Source: Torymus aiolomorphi (Eukaryota > Arthropoda > Insecta > Hymenoptera > Torymidae). From it: a stretch of 64,000 bases of DNA. The notes below the pieces were generated by a model. The model was given only the letters and a program-made list of their open reading frames with translations, was not told the DNA's origin and made no database searches. Shown piece after piece: positions 34,257 through 48,284 of this stretch; position 1 is the stretch's first letter; every line of letters starts with the position of its first letter. The stretch is taken from positions 89,826,173 through 89,890,172 of the forward strand of contig CM070873.1 in NCBI GenBank assembly GCA_036365515.1, read 5' to 3'. Both the position numbers and the translations under genes were made by a program.

Positions 34257-35081
34257 TAGGCTTTAACTTTTCGTAAATATCTGATAAAATTCTTATGAAT
34301 TTTAGAAATAAAAAGAAGGCATAGTAGTTATATAATTAAAATAATTTTCGCCCACACGGGCGTAAAGTGCGTAGGTTCTATAAAGTTTGGTAGGAGTATG
34401 GGAGCTATTACGCCTGTTAGGCGTTAAGTAGTACTTTATGCCCGCTGACTGAATATTTTTAAGTAGTTACGAAAAGTTATATTATTCAGTCAAGTTAACT
34501 TATGGGTACTTGACTACAATAAATTGATTTCAGTACTTTCTTGTGTTTAATTTGTATAGAAGAATGAACAAATTTTAGTACATTTCTGAGAATAGTCATA
34601 CAGTTGTTTCCGAGAGTTGTTTGCATTACTTGACTATCGATAATTGATTTCACAACTTTCATTTGTTTGATTTGCAATGAACAATTTGAATGTACTTACT
34701 TACGTATAATTTGTTCAGCATACAATGACTCAAAGAAGTAAAAGACTTTTTCACTGGCATTTATTTGATTTCTTTTAAAAAAACATAAATATTATTATTT
34801 TATAGATTATACAGAAAAAACGTCTGTACTTGCCTTATTTTATACTTTCGTAGAAAGTTTTATATTAACAATATTATTATTGGTACAGTCATGAAAAAAA
34901 TTATTATCATTTGCAGAGTGCTTATTGAATAGATGAGATTCGAATAAATAAAAGTTATTTGTACAGTCATGAAAAAAATTCTTACCATTTGTAGAGAGTG
35001 GTTATTGAATATATGAGATCAGAATAAATAAAAGGACTATAGACAAATGGTGTGGATAGAATATATTTAAAAAATTAGTTT
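34257..35081. repeat. AT-rich sequence with short tandem duplications (right arm)
   Basis: Mirror of 31959-32784, with the same ~80-bp tandem duplication at about 34876-35041. It ends at the TTAA (35082-35085) that borders element E. Confidence 0.5.
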
Positions 35082-35085
35082 TTAA

Positions 35086-37845
35086 AGAACGTGTTGATTG
35101 TTTTGAAAAAATATTTAAGCTCTCATTAAAGTTTTTGGTACAGAGGGGAGAGAGAGGCAGGGAAGAGAGGGAGGGAGAGTTTAGTAAATAATGTTTGTTA
35201 AGTACAAACTATGTAGAATAGTAACCAAACTTATTCTTGCCTATAAGTTTTTACTTTTGTAAAATAATTTTTTAAAGAGATTTCATAACTTTTTAAGAGT
35301 AAAACTACACTGTAAATAATGTCTGTTAAGTATAAAACTACACTTTAATTGATTTCACAACTTTTTTGGGTTTGACTTTCAGTATCCGTGTGAAAGAAAT
35401 TTATTTCGACTTTAGAACGCAAACATTTATTATTTATTCGTAGAATTCCTTTTCATAAAATAAAACGTAAATAATTTTTTAGAATATTGTATAGGTTTCG
35501 GAAAATAATTCTTATGGTTTACGAAAAAATTCTTATCGTTTGTAAAAGTTTTTGTAAAGTGATTGTAAAGGTTTTGGAAAAGAATTTCTCGTTGCTTGCA
35601 AAAGTTTGTAAAGGATTGTAGAAGTTTTGTAAAATAATTTATTAATGGATTTTTTAAAAGATATATAAATGGACCATTTTTTAAGATATTTTGTAGAGAA
35701 AATATAATAATGAATAATTTACAGATAGAAAATACTTTAAAAAATAGTTTCTAAAAGTGTTTATTATAATTGTTTAAAAAAACATTTAAGCTTTCAGTCA
35801 AGTTCTTTGTAGAGAGTTGGACAGTTGTTGAGAGCAAGATTGTTTGGATAAAAACATTCAACTTTTATTAGTATTTATTGTAGCTATCGCAAGGAATAAA
35901 AGAAAAAAGTACAAGTTCTCAGAATTACAATTCAAATCTCTATATCACCTGATTCTCTTGCTTTTATAAAACTTGAAGCTCAAAGTTGGCTGGGAAGTTG
36001 AGTTCTCATGTCAACTGCCATTTCCATAGCAGCAGGCAGTACAAAGTTTTTTAAAAACTATTCTTTCGCATCTATTTCTCTGAAATCACCTAATCCTCTA
36101 GTCTTTACAAAATGCGAAGCTCAAAGTTTGCCAAGTTAACTACCCTTACGTAATAGAACCTGATACTAAGTTTTTTTACAAAACACTCTTATGCATCCAT
36201 TTGCTTTTGTTTTTTTGACAAATTATTATTACATTATTAAATTTGTGCTAAAATTTACCTTTAGCCTTTTATTGCACATTCTAAAGCTGGAACTCATTTC
36301 ATTATTTTGATATCCACATATTTCTTTTTCATAATATTTTATCAAAGACTTGCAAGGGTACTAGATCTAATAATCATACTATTGCATCACAATCAGCTAG
36401 CAAATTAAAATGTTGGTTGCAGATTCAAAAAGTAGCCATTACAGTAATTTATATTATGGTTTCATGTACTGTATATTCACAGAACAAATGGCTCCTGTGA
36501 ATCATTTGGTGCCCCTCACCATAAGCCAATCATTAATTACATTATTCTCAACACTTGGATTCGTTGAAGTTTTCACTAGAAACCACTTGAATTAATAATC
36601 TATCAGACACATCTTGTAAAATTAAAAACAAAAGTTTATGGACTAAGAATCATTGGGAGAAAAAAAGCTTTCTCGATATTCTTTTATAGTAGAAAGTATA
36701 AAACAGCTTAATTTAATAACTCATGATTGCCGCACACATCTTGTAAAATTAAAAACAATCAGTTTATGAACTATAATTACTGATAATAAAAGCTTTCTTA
36801 ACATTCTTGTATACTTTTTCAAATAATTATCTGAATCTTGTGTAGAAAATTATTTACTGAGAAATCCTCTGAAACATTTTGACGTCTCCCTCCGTGAGAA
36901 AATTATAAAATTAGATTAACTGAGCACTTTTATTCATTGAAATTTTCACAACAATAACACATCATTTTGGCTTTTTTCTGTATTTTAATGTTCATTTGGC
37001 ATAATCTTTTAATTGGTGTTTAATTGTTTAATTGGTATAAGTAAATATGTACAAGAGCACAGCACTAATATCGACTCAGTTCCTTTAAGTATAGACAAAA
37101 AATGCTTTTTTTTAACCAAGCCTCTAACGTCTGGCCAATATTTTAAATTCTGATTTTAAGTAGAGGTTCTAAATTTGTTATAAACACTTCATTTAACACA
37201 TCATACTGCTACTTATTTTATTTATTATACAAAACATTTTATTATATCTGATCTGAAAACTTGCACTGACTTCACTATAATTATATTATAGATATGTCTT
37301 GAAAAATATTGTGTCGTAAATAATAATATATTTGCCCCATAGTAATATTGGTTTGGTTTTTCTATCTTGAGTAGTACGTGTCTGTTCTTGTATTAAAATA
37401 ACTTTTTCTTGTTCATTAATAATAACTCCAAGGTCATGAGGGCACTCGTTCATTTTTGTTAATTCAAAATTAGATTTTTCAGACAGTACACAATTAGAAC
37501 TCCTCAACATTATTGGATATAATTATATATATCTTCAAAATGACTCGAAAAGAATCTTCTGGTATAATATCTGTAAAAATAAAAAATCTCACAAAGTATC
37601 AAGTTTAAAAAAATGATTTTAGCCATTTAACATTTAGCTAGTAAGTACTTATCTAATCAAAATTATTTTCCCCATTGATTGATAGACGAATAGATCAATT
37701 TTTCTCATCACCAGTTGACAACTTGAGATCTTTCAAATACATAACTAATTAACTAACTCACGATATGATAACATTTGTAAAATGTATATCTATAAAATAA
37801 TAGATAGATAAAAATTCTTCTTCTTAGATTGCTAAGAATAAGTTC
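35086..37845. mobile_element. Element E, 2760-bp TTAA-flanked insertion unique to the right arm
   Basis: TTAA lies at 35082-35085 and 37846-37849. The left arm has one TTAA at the matching place (31955-31958), and the arm coordinate sum jumps by the expected 2764 bp less a 1-bp T-run difference. The ends are AGAACGTGTTG and (complement) GAACTTATTC, so terminal inverted repeats are minimal. TTAA duplication is typical of piggyBac-like elements, but no transposase, no CCC-type end and no long ORF are seen. The first 1.04 kb also exists at 3596-6072; the remaining 1.7 kb is single-copy here. Confidence 0.82.
37286..37570 (-). other. Possible coding exon inside element E
   Basis: On the minus strand an acceptor-like TTTTATTTTTACAG (ending about 37571) precedes an open frame starting with Met at 37508-37510 and running 74 codons. 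Its sequence is of ordinary complexity ([19 protein letters not shown] at the start, then a charged stretch). It could be a captured host exon or part of a transposon gene; no family is recognised. A stop lies just upstream of the Met in the same frame. Confidence 0.2.
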
Positions 37846-37849
37846 TTAA

Positions 37850-38028
37850 GGCCATGTGATACTCAACAAAAATTGTGTTGGGTTCAGTCGATAATGTAGG
37901 TGGGTGCCAACTACTGTATATTAAACAGTAGATGGCGCTGAAGCTATACTTAATCTATGCGTAGAACTTTTAGTTCCAAGAACACTCACAGATGGCGTGC
38001 ACTGAGAGCATTTTTTTAATAATATGGC
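37850..38028. mobile_element. Short repeat with GGCCAT ends (right arm)
   Basis: Mirror of 31776-31954, starting GGCCATGTGATACTCAA directly after the TTAA that borders element E. The left window flank has the same 17 bases at 6077 next to the truncated copy of E. Confidence 0.35.
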
Positions 38029-38403
38029 CTCGTAACATTCGTAACTATTAACATGCGTATATTTCAATATTTCGGTATATAAGCATTGTAATAGTTAAGT
38101 CACCGAGTTCTTTTAAACAATTTCAATGTATTGCTGTAAATATAGACATTGTAATAGTTACAATCTGAGATTTTCCGTTTAAACTCTTCCTTATTAAAAT
38201 ATAATATGTAACAGTTACAATATTGTAGTTTCGAATTTAAACAGAAGATGTTGTTCTCTGAGTGCATAATATAAGCAACAATTTTTTTTCATAAAAAATT
38301 ATGAAAATATTCATATCAAGTTTATACATTTTTTTCAAACAACAATTCTTATAAGTAAATTTTGCGAGAATAAGACGTTATACTTTATTTTTATGATAAA
38401 TGA

Positions 38404-39010
38404 TAAAGAAATTATTAAGGGCTGTAACAATTTCATTTGATTGTGGATCGATAAATGAAAAATACTCTTATAAATTACCATGCAAAATTATGAAAATGAT
38501 CGGAGGTTGTAAATTGATAAAGAAATTATCAATTTCTGCAGTATTTTACGATAACATGCAATACCACAAACATAGTATTTGATTGCAGATCGATAAATAA
38601 AAAATACATATATAAATACCATGCAAAATTATAAAAACGATCTATGATTGCAAATTTATAAAGAAATTATCAATTACTGCAGTATTTTACGGTAACATGC
38701 CAGAACATGAAAATAATATTTGATTATAGAACAATAAATAAAAAATACTTATATAGATACCATGCTACATTATGAAAACGATCTATGATTGCAAATTTAT
38801 AAAGAAATTATCAATTTTGGCAGTATTTTACGATAACATGCAATATCGTAAACATAGTATTTCATTATAGATCGATAAATCAAAAATACTTATATAAATA
38901 CCATGTAACATTATGAAAACGATCTATGATTGCAAATTTATAAATAAATTATCGATTACTGCAGTATTTTACGATAACATGCAATATGATAAAAATAATA
39001 TTTGATTATA
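38404..39010. repeat. Satellite sat4, 141-bp monomer (right arm)
   Basis: Mirror of 30795-31400 with the same monomer number and order. Confidence 0.88.
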
Positions 39011-39033
39011 GAACGATAAATGTTACTAATTAT

Positions 39034-39958
39034 TATTATTAGTAATATCATTCATTACAAAAATAGAAGATGCAAATTTGTCAAAGGATACTCAGATTGC
39101 AAGTTGTAGTCATGTACTATACTTGTTCATAAAACAATGATATGGATCGAAATATCTAGATGCATTTACAATGTTATTTTCTTGTTAAATTGATGTTTAT
39201 ATTTAGCTCTGAGGTGATTTTCAATAATCAACACTCGAGTATAATGTCATTATTTGTTTCTTTTTCCGATTTTATTTTCTCTCCTCTTTTTAATTTTCTT
39301 TTCTTTTTCGTTTCTTTATTCATTTCATTATCTTTTCCTTTTAAATTTTCGTTTTCTTTTTCGTTTTTTTTCTTTTTTTTTTTAAATTTTTTTTCAATGT
39401 TTTCCTAGTACTTTGAAGTACTAAATGATATTAAGGACAACACAAGTTCTAACTACCTAATTACGTATACCAAAATAATACACATATAAGCCTAAATATT
39501 CACCACAGCTATATACATCATGCATTATTTTACCTTATCGTACAAGGTTATTAAAACTTATTTAAATTGTAATTTGAAAAATAAATAATCAGCAGTATTA
39601 AATAAAATCAAGCAAAGCTATAACTACTACATTTTATTGCATATGTACATGAATAACATGAAAAAGTATGCATTAATAATATTTTATTATTACTTTGTTG
39701 ATTTCATTAATATTTCAATAATAGTAGGCAGAAAGTACCCAAGTGTGCGAGCGTGAAAACATTCCCTCACGCTCAGCTACTTTTTGACACGCTCGATCAG
39801 CTTGCGGGAATGTGACATTTTGCGAATGCCAATGTGTATATGAAAAAAAATTTTTCGCACAATAATGGGAAAATTACCACGCAATACTCGGATCATAAAG
39901 CCGTACTTAACAAACATAATCTGAAACTATATTAAAAGTAATCTAAATATAAGAAAGT
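39034..39958. other. AT-rich spacer with a polypyrimidine tract (right arm)
   Basis: Mirror of 29846-30770. The pyrimidine-rich run at about 39265-39390 is the complement of the left purine tract. The 82-codon frame across it (39160-39408), rich in Phe and Ser, is a composition artefact. Confidence 0.5.
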
Positions 39959-42900
39959 AAAAAAATTCATGAATTTCTTCGAAATCCGTGTACAGGACAT
40001 ATTTTGTAAGGAGCCTGTGAAGACTTTTTGTGCAGAAAGTTTCTGCCGATGGACGATTTTAACATTAAATATAACCTAGTGAGCGAATTCACATGTAACT
40101 AAATTGTAATTACCAATTTATAATAGTAGAAACCATTTAATTTCTTAATTTCCGCGGAAGTCCGAGCGCGCGCCATTTTTTGTAAAGAATCTGTGAAGGG
40201 TTTTTGATAGCCGTACTTTTGGCTAACAACCTATTCCCAAATCAAGATGGACGTAATTAATGAATTTTATCATAATAGACAATTTCTAGACGTTTAAAGA
40301 ATATTCTTCTGACGCATTTCCACGAAATCCGTGTGCGCGACATTTTTTGTAAAGAGCATGTGAAGCCTTTTTGTGTAGAAAGTTTCTGCCCATGGACGAG
40401 ATAAAGATATAATATAAACTAATAACAAAATTTGCAATTGACTAACTAATTATTACAAATTTATAATAGTTGAAACCATGTAATTTCGCTATATTTGGCG
40501 GGAATACCAGCGCGCGACATTTTATGTAAAGAGTCTGCGAAGCGTTTTTGATGGCGGCACTTTGTGCTCCCAACCCATTTCCAGATCAAGATGGGCGTAA
40601 TCAATGAATTTTATCATAATTTCAACGAAATCCGTGTGCGCGACATATTTTGTAAAGAGCATGTGAAGACTTTTGGTGTAGAAAGTATCTGCCCATGGAC
40701 GATATAAAGATATAATATAAACTAATAACCAAATATGCATTTGACTCACTAATTATTACAAATTTATAATAGTTGAAACCATGTAGTTTCGCAATATTTG
40801 GCGGAAATACGAGCGCGCGACATTTTTTGTAAAGAGCCTGTGAAGGGTTTTTGTGCAGAAAGTTTCTGCCGATGGACTATTTTATCATTAAATATAACCT
40901 AGTAAGCGAATTCGCATGTAACTAAATTGTAAATACCAATTTATAATAGTTGAAAACATTTAATTTCTTAATATTCGGCGGAAATCCGCGCGCACGACAT
41001 TTTTTTAAAAGGGTCTGTGAAGTATTTTTTATAGCCGCTCTTTTCGCTAACAACCCATTCCCAAATCAAGGTGGACGTAATCCATAAATTTTATCATAAT
41101 TAACAATTTCTAGACGCTTTAACAATATTTTTTTGCCGGATTTCCACGAAATCCGTGTGCGCGACATTTTTTGTAAAGAGCATGTGAAGCCTTTTTGTGT
41201 AAAAAGTTTCTGCCGATGAACGATTTAAAGATTATATACAAACGAATAACTTAATTTGAGCTTAACTAATAATTACCAATTTATAATAGTTGAAACCATG
41301 TAATTGAGCAATATTTGGCGAAAATACGAGCAACGCCATTTTTTGTAAAGAGCCTGTGAAGGGTTTTTGTGCAGAAAGTTTCTGCCGATGGACTATTTTA
41401 TCATTAAATATAACCTAGTAAGCGAATTCGCATGTAACTAAATTGTAAATACCAATTTATAATAGTTGAAAACATTTAATTTCTTAATATTCGGCGGAAA
41501 TCCGCGCGCACGACATTTTTTTAAAAGGGTCTGTGAAGTATTTTTTATAGCCGCTCTTTTCGCTAACAACCCATTCCCAAATCAAGGTGGACGTAATCCA
41601 TAAATTTTATCATAATTAACAATTTCTAGACGCTTTAACAATATTTTTTTGCCGGATTTCCACGAAATCCGTGTGCGCGACATTTTTTGTAAAGAGCATG
41701 TGAAGCCTTTTTGTGTAAAAAGTTTCTGCCGATGAACGATTTAAAGATTATATACAAACGAATAACTTAATTTGAGCTTAACTAATAATTACCAATTTAT
41801 AATAGTTGAAACCATGTAATTGAGCAATATTTGGCGAAAATACGAGCAACGCCATTTTTTGTAAAGAGCCTGTGAAGGGGTTTTGTGCAGAAAGTTTTTG
41901 CCGATAGACGATTTTAACATTAAATATAACCTAGTAAGCGAATTCGCATGTAACTAAATTGTAAATACCAATTTATAATAGTTGAAAACATTTAATTTCT
42001 TAATATTCGGCGGAAGTCCGCGCGCGCGACATTTTTGTAAAGAGTCTGTAAAGGGTTTTTTATAGCCGCACTTTTGGCTAACCCATTCCCAAATCAAGAT
42101 GAACGTAATCAATAAATTTTATCATAATTAACAATTTCTAGACGCTTTAACAATCTTCTTTTGCCGGATTCCAACGAAATCTGTTTGCGCGACATTTTTT
42201 GTAAAGAGCATGTGAAGCCATTTTGTACAGAAAGTTTCTGCCGATGAATGATTTAAAGATTATATACAAACAAATAACTTCATTTGAATTTAACTAATAA
42301 TTACCAATTTGTGATAGTTGAAACAATGAAATTTCGCAATACTTGGTTAAAATGCGTGCGCACGATATATTTGGAAAGAGCCTGTGCAGGGTTTTGGACA
42401 GCGGCACTTTTGACTAACAACCTATTTCCAAATCAAGGTGGACGTAATGAATGAATTGCCTCATAATTAACAATTTCTAGACGTTTTAACAATATTCTTT
42501 TACCGGATTTCAACGAAGTACGTGTACGCGACATATTCTGTAAAGAGCATGTGAAGCCGTTTTCTGTAGAAAGCTTCTGCCCATGGACGAGATAAAGATA
42601 TAATATAAACTAATAACAAAATATGCATTTGACTAACTAATTATTACAAATTTATAATAGTTGAAACATGTAATTTCGCAATATTTGGCGGAAATACCAG
42701 CGCGCGACATTTTTTGTAAAGAGCCTGCGAAGCATTTTTGATGGCGGCACTTTGTGCTCCCAACCCATTTCCAGATCAAGATGGGCGTAATCAATGAATT
42801 TTATCATAATTTGAACGAAATCCGTTTGCGCGACATATTTTGTAAAGAGTATGTGAAGCCTTTTTCTGTAGAAAGCTTCTGCCCATGGACGACATAAAGA

Positions 42901-44093
42901 TATAATATAAACTAATAACAAAATATGCATTTGACTAACTAATTATTACAAATTTATAATAGTTGAAACATGTAGTTTCGCAATATTTGGCGGAAATACG
43001 AGCGCGCGACATTTTTTGTAAAGAGCCTGTGAAGGGGTTTTGATGGCGGCACTTTTGCCTCCCAACCCATTTCCTAATCAACATGGACGTAATCAATAAA
43101 TTTAATCATAATTAACAATTTCTAGACGCTTTAACAATATTCTTTTGCCGGATTTCAACGAAATCTATGTGGGCGACATTTTTTGTAAAGAGCATGTAAA
43201 GCCATTTTGTGCAGAAAGTTTCTGTCGATGAACGATTTAAAGATTATATACAAACGAATAACTTAATTTGAATTTAACTAATAATTACCAATTTATAATA
43301 GTTGAAACCATTTGATTTCGCAATATTTGGTTAAAATACATGCGCGTGACATATTTGTAAAGAGCCTGTGAGGGGGTTTAGATAGCGGCACTTTTGACTA
43401 ACAACCCATTTCCAAATCAAGATGGACGTAATCAATAAATTGCAACAGAATAAGCCAATTCTAGACGTTTTAACAATATTCTTCTACCCGATTTCTCCGA
43501 AATCCATGTGCGCGACATTTTTTGTAAAGAGCATGTGAAGCCTTTTTGTATAGAAAGTTTCTGCGCATGGACGAAATAAAGATATAATATAAACTAATAA
43601 CCAAATTTGCAATTAACTAAGTAATAATTACGAATTTATAATAGTTGAAACCATATAATTTCGCAATATTTGGCGAAAATACGAGCACGCGACATTTTTT
43701 GTAGAGCCTGTGAAGGGTTTTTTGCAGAAAGTTTCTGCCGATGGACGATTTTATCATTAAATAGAACCTAGTAAGCGATATCGCCTGTAACTAAATTGTA
43801 AATACGAATTTATAATAGTTGAAAACATTTAATTTCTTAATATTCGGCGGAAGTCCGCGCGCGCGACATTTTTTGTAAAGAGTCTGTGAAGTGTTTTTTA
43901 TAGCCGCTCTTTTGGCTAACAACCCATTCCCAAATCAAGATGGACGTAATCAATAAATTTTATGATAATTAACAATTTCTAGACGCTTTAACAATATTCT
44001 TTTGCCGGAATTCAACGAAATCTATGTGGGCGACATTTTTTGTAAAGAGCATGTAAAGCCATTTTGTGCAGAAAGTTTCTGTCGATGAACGAT
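39959..44093. repeat. Satellite sat3 (right arm), with a 517-bp private duplication
   Basis: Mirror of 26228-29845 with one difference. 40854-41370 is followed by a near-identical copy at 41371-41887, whereas the left arm has the unit once. The period equals three monomers, as expected for unequal exchange or replication slippage inside the array. Confidence 0.93.
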
Positions 44094-44122
44094 TTAAGAG
44101 GACGTCGGAGTAAATTGCTGAG

Positions 44123-44192
44123 TCTGGCGTAGCTCAGATGGTAATTTATAGTTAGGTTATGGTAATAAAAATATACAGGGATCTACGCTATC
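44123..44192 (+). pseudogene. tRNA-Ala-like fragment at the sat3/sat2 junction (right arm)
   Basis: TGGCGTAGCTCAGATGGTAA at 44125-44144 matches the 5' end and A box of eukaryotic tRNA-Ala, with a weak B-box-like GGGATCTAC at 44178-44186. The spacing between boxes (about 48 nt) is close to that in a tRNA. Anticodon stem and 3' acceptor strand are not recognisable. Confidence 0.38.
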
Positions 44193-44220
44193 GACACACT
44201 GTCCGCGCGGAATAGCACTG

Positions 44221-46067
44221 CAACTGAGACCACCTGACCCTCCCTCAAAGTTTACCAAAATTTCCTTACACAATGTAATACATGCTGAGGAATTGTATAT
44301 TTAATTTCATACTTTTTCTATCAGCCAGTGTTGGGGGAATAACATTTTTCTTGAAAATTTCCTGTAAAACCCACAAAAAAGGCAATAACTGCACACTTGG
44401 TGATTATTTAGATCTTAAACTTGATATACAATCCCTCAGAATGTATAACATAGTGTGTGTATAATTTGAAATATTTTTAGCGGGTGGAAACGCCTCTTTT
44501 GGACTCAAAAGTCGAAAAGACGCATGTGCATTTCCAACTAAGACCTCCTGACCCCCGCTTAGAGTTTAACAGAATGTTCACACACAATGCAATGCATGCT
44601 GAGAAATTGTACATCTAATTTCAGATCTACTCAATCAGCCAGTATGGAGGACATAACTTTTTCTTGAAAATTTCTTGAAAAGGGCACAAAAAATTGCAAT
44701 ATCTCCACCCTTTCTGATTATTTAGATCTGAAACTCGATAAACAGTCCCTCAGCATGTATTGCATGGTGTGTGTAAAGTTTAAAATATTTTGAGAGAATG
44801 AAAACGCCTCTTTTGGACTCAAGTCGAAAAGACGAATGTACATTTTCAACTAAGACCACCTGACTCTCACTTAGAGTTTACCAAATTTTCCTCACACAAT
44901 GGAATACGTGCTGAGGGATTGTATATTTAATTTCAGACTTTTTCCATCAGCCAGTGTTGGGGAAACAACATTTTTCTTGAAAATTTCCTGAAAAACACAC
45001 AGAAAAGGCAATAACTGCACACTTGGTGATTATTTAGATCTTAAACTTGATATACAATCCCTCAGCATGTATAATATAGTGTGTGTATAATTTGAAATAT
45101 TTGTAGCGAATGAAAACGCATCTTTTGGACTCAAAAGTCGAAAAGACACATGTGCATTTCCAACTAAGACCTCCTGACCCTCGCTTAGAGTTTAACAGAA
45201 TGTTGACACATAATGCAATGCATGCTGAGAAATTGTACATCTAATTTCAGATCTACTCAATCAGCCAGTATGGAGGACATAACTTTTTTCTTGAAAATTT
45301 CTTGAAAAGGGCACAAAAAATTGCAATATCTCCACCCTTTCTGATTATTTAGATCTGAAACTCGATAAACAGTCCCTCAGCATGTATTGCATGGTGTGTG
45401 TAAAGTTTAAAATATTTTGAGAGAATGAAAACGCCTCTTTTGGACTCAAGTCGAAAAGACGAATGTACATTTTCAACTAAGACCACCTGACTCTCACTTA
45501 GAGTTTACCAAATTTTCCTCACACAATGGAATACATGCTGAGGGATTGTATATTTAATTTCAGACTTTTTCCATCAGCCAGTGTTGGGGAAACAACATTT
45601 TTCTTGAAAATTTCCTGAAAAACACACAGAAAAGGCAATAACTGCACACTTGGTGATTATTTAGATCTTAAACTTGATATACAATCCCTCAGCATGTATA
45701 ATATAGTGTGTGTATAATTTGAAATATTTGTAGCGAATGAAAACGCATCTTTTGGACTCAAAAGTCGAAAAGACACATGTGCATTTCCAACTAAGACCTC
45801 CTGACCCTCGCTTAGAGTTTAACAGAATGTTGACACACAATGCAATGCATGCTGAGAAATTGTACATCTAATTTCAGATCTACTCGCTGATTATTTAGAT
45901 CTCAAACTTGATATACAATCCCTCAGCATGTATACTATAGTGTGTCTAAAGTTTAAAATATTTGCCGAGAAGGGAAAAGCCTCTTTTCAACTCAAAAGTC
46001 GAAAAGACGCATTTACATTTCCAACTGAGACCACCCGACCCTCCCTCAAAGTTTAATTCTATAAGTT
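44221..46067. repeat. Satellite sat2, 626-bp higher-order unit (right arm)
   Basis: Mirror of 24255-26100, including the two identical 68-codon frames 627 bp apart (45034 and 45661). Confidence 0.92.
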
Positions 46068-46279
46068 ATATTCATAGAAGCCAAGGGTAAATTCTCAATC
46101 TACGACTTCCACCTTGATACAAGAAGTCTCACCGAATTAACCGGAAAAGGAAAATTGGCATGCAACCTATTACCTAACACATTTCGATAGTAAACATAAG
46201 ATCACCAAAAACTTCCGACAATTAGTGAACAACACTATACACAATGAATGGAATAACCAGTGGAAAAACAACACCAAAA

Positions 46280-48218
46280 GAAAAAATATTTCAACAATCG
46301 AGCTAAAAATGCTATAGAAACTACAACTTCTTCAAAGGAAATAAGAGATGCAGGTTAGCCAATTTACTCTAGTCTGAGTTAATTTCAAAATTCAGGCGAA
46401 ACAAGTTTGACAACCGCGACAGATTAACTACTTACTCGAATGCGCCTTACTCCTCACATAATCGTAACTCCTTACCATACAGCAACAAGTGAACATGGCT
46501 GATGATATAGCAAAACTGTGACAACAGCAACTCAAGACGTCGCGATGTCGTCTACACGAGCTCTTCGCTCTAGGCAATAAAACATAATTAAAACAGGAAC
46601 AAGTTGGCAGCAGAAGGAGCACAGAGAAGCCACGCTTCTACCAAGGGAAAGAAGAGAGTTTTAGGATAGGTTTCAGCTGTAGTAAAGCTGTAAACTTTCT
46701 TACAGCAAACTACTCACCGGAAAATTTTTCCAAAAGGTTCCAAAGGTTGCCGGTGTCCACATAAAATGCATGCCTCCACCATCTGGTCCTAGTAAATAAA
46801 ACGGTATCAGGCTCAAGACGTTGTTGTCGTCTACAGGAGCTTTTCCCCCTAGGCAATAAAGTAAAATTAAAACATGATTAAATTGGTAAGGGCGGAGCAC
46901 GGAGAAGCCATGCCTCTGTCAAAGGGAAGGGAAGAGTTGCAGGATAGGTGTTACTTGTATAGTAAAAAAAAAAGTTAACCTTCTTACAGCAAACTACTCA
47001 CCGCAAAATTTTTCCAAAAGGTTCCAAAGGTTGCCGGTGTCCACATAAAATGCATGCCTCCACCATCTGGTCCTAGTAAATAAAACGGTATCAGGCTCAA
47101 GACGTTGTTGTCGTCTACAGGAGCTTTTCCCCCTAGGCAATAAAGTAAAATTAAAACATGATTAAATTGGTAAGGGCGGAGCACGGAGAAGCCATGCCTC
47201 TGTCAAAGGGAAGGGAAGAGTTGCAGGATAGGTGTTACTTGTATAGTAAAAAAAAAGTTAACCTTCTTACAGCAAACTACTCACCGCAAAATTTTTCCAA
47301 AAAGTTCAGGGGTTGCTGATGTCCACATAAAACACTCCATTATTTGGTCCAAATAAAAAGAAAACCGGTAACAGCAGCAGCTCAAGATGTTGATGTCATC
47401 TACGGCAGCTCTTCACCATAGGCAAGAAAGTAAATTTAAAAAATGATTCAATTGGTACGGGAGGAGCACAGAGAAGCCATGCTTCTGTCAAAGGGAAGGG
47501 AAGAGTTACAGGATAGGTGTTACTTGTATAGTAAAAAAAAAAGTTAACCTTCTTACAGCAAACTACTCACCACAAAATTTTTCCAAAAAGTTCAGGGGTT
47601 GCCGATGTCCACATAAAACACTCCATTATTTGGTCCAAATAAAAAGAAAACCGGTAACAGCAGCAGCTCAAGATGTTGATGTCATCTACGGCAGCTCTTC
47701 ACCCTAGGCAAGAAAGTAAATTTAGGACATGATTCAATTGGTACAGGCGGAGCACAAAGAAGCCTTGCTGTAGCTCCTGTAGAAAAACAAAATATTAATA
47801 AACAAGAACAGCATCAAAATCATCATAGGAATATCAAGCATTTTTCAGCATCGAATTAGCTCAAGTAAATCGGCATGTTTTTATTCATAAAGCAGATGGA
47901 GCAAAGTTGCATAAAGGCCATTAAATCGAGTTTCATCGAAAGTTTCCATGGATGGCAAGTAAGCAAGCAGTGCCATGGATGACTCATGCAGAGAGCCAGC
48001 AGGAGTCACCATCATGAACACTATAGTAGGTCTCCTTGTGGAGTAACCAAAAGAGCCTGTATGTTCTTTCTTTCTCTCTTTCTCGCAGTTTATCCTCGGG
48101 AAGAGGCCTTTGCGTGTGCCCGCGCGGGGATACACGACCCTAAGTGTATAGCATCGCGTGAATTCAACGATTTCCGAGTTATCTATAGCTCTTGTCGTGT
48201 GTTGTACGTTCGAGCGCG

Positions 48219-48284
<66 letters not shown>

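Noticed and set aside
35086..37845. Element E as a piggyBac transposon
   Set aside because: Only the TTAA duplication fits. The ends lack piggyBac-type termini, and no transposase or DDD motif is seen, so it is left unclassified.
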